This document shows positions 32,599-32,674 of a DNA stretch of 32,674 nucleotides, piece by piece. The notes beneath the pieces were generated by a model. That model did no database searches. It saw only the letters and a program-made list of their open reading frames with translations, and was not told where the DNA came from. The first letter of the stretch is position 1. Each line of letters begins with the position of its first letter. Made by a program: the position numbers and the translations under genes. The stretch comes from Planctomycetota bacterium (GTDB taxonomy: Bacteria > Planctomycetota > Planctomycetia > Pirellulales > Pirellulaceae). The stretch is taken from the NCBI GenBank assembly GCA_963204995.1, contig CAUJKL010000744.1, positions 1 to 32,674 of the forward strand, given 5' to 3'.

Positions 32599-32674
32599 GA
32601 GGCTGTGAAGAAATCGTGGGATAGGCTTCCAGCTTGGCATTTTCCCCGTATTTCTGACAGGCTGGAAGCCTATC
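32599..32674. repeat. Palindromic repeat element, copy 2 (truncated by window edge)
   Basis: The lead-in GAGGCTGTGAAGAAATCG is followed by the same hairpin and 15-base loop as at 6536-6613. Arms are 32618-32639 and 32655-32674, the right arm being cut two bases short by the window end. It lies about 100 bp upstream of the PQQ-type gene, in the same orientation as copy 1. Confidence 0.8.

Overview
The window looks like a piece of a chromosome from a Planctomycetota bacterium, most likely of the Pirellulales type. The evidence is the gene content. There is a DUF1549/DUF1553 (PSD1) protein followed by a PPC-domain protein and a DUF1501 protein, an HzsA-related protein, three Gfo/Idh/MocA oxidoreductases (one with a Tat signal), a large PQQ-type propeller protein, and a dockerin protein whose N-terminus carries the planctomycete surface motif ESLEERRLL. 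Most products have export signals.

Layout. 1-1162 (-): Tat-exported Gfo/Idh/MocA oxidoreductase, cut by the window edge. 1336-6451 (+): promoter, siroheme sulfite/nitrite reductase, then 11 bp later an HzsA-related di-heme propeller protein with a C-terminal FGE-like domain. 6813-8810 (+): secreted GH32 fructan hydrolase. 8928-14961 (+): PSD1, PPC and DUF1501 genes, the last two overlapping by ATGA. 14962-15811: repeats and the frameshifted relic of a DUF1156-type methylase. 15812-16744 (-): secreted SMP-30/gluconolactonase. 17458-18258 (+): membrane protein with a TrkA-C domain and a TTG start. 18467-18632 (-): complete tRNA-His unit with promoter and terminator. 19037-20032 (+): WD40 protein. 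20057-22331 (-): promoter, GlmU-like bifunctional enzyme and MetF. 22568-24942 (+): two tandem Gfo/Idh/MocA oxidoreductases closed by a strong terminator. 25375-26540 (-): dockerin protein and its promoter. 26623-29346 (+): HEXXH metallopeptidase fused to leucine-rich repeats, then a creatininase-family protein. 29546-32497 (-): PQQ-type propeller protein with a degenerate methyltransferase-like N-terminus.

Functionally this is mostly accessory planctomycete genome: exported polysaccharide and sugar metabolism (GH32, gluconolactonase, sugar dehydrogenases), exported heme and quinoprotein-like proteins, and a few housekeeping genes (MetF, GlmU-like, tRNA-His). The intergenic DNA is rich in palindromic short repeats. 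The two most striking are a roughly 130-bp multi-hairpin element found twice, each copy placed with the same end 15-20 bp in front of a start codon, and a hairpin element of about 78 bp found at 6536 and again at the right edge. I found no defence island, CRISPR array, phage or complete insertion sequence. No clearly new multi-gene system is proven here; the best candidates are the start-codon-proximal element and the pairing of a siroheme reductase with an HzsA/FGE fusion.
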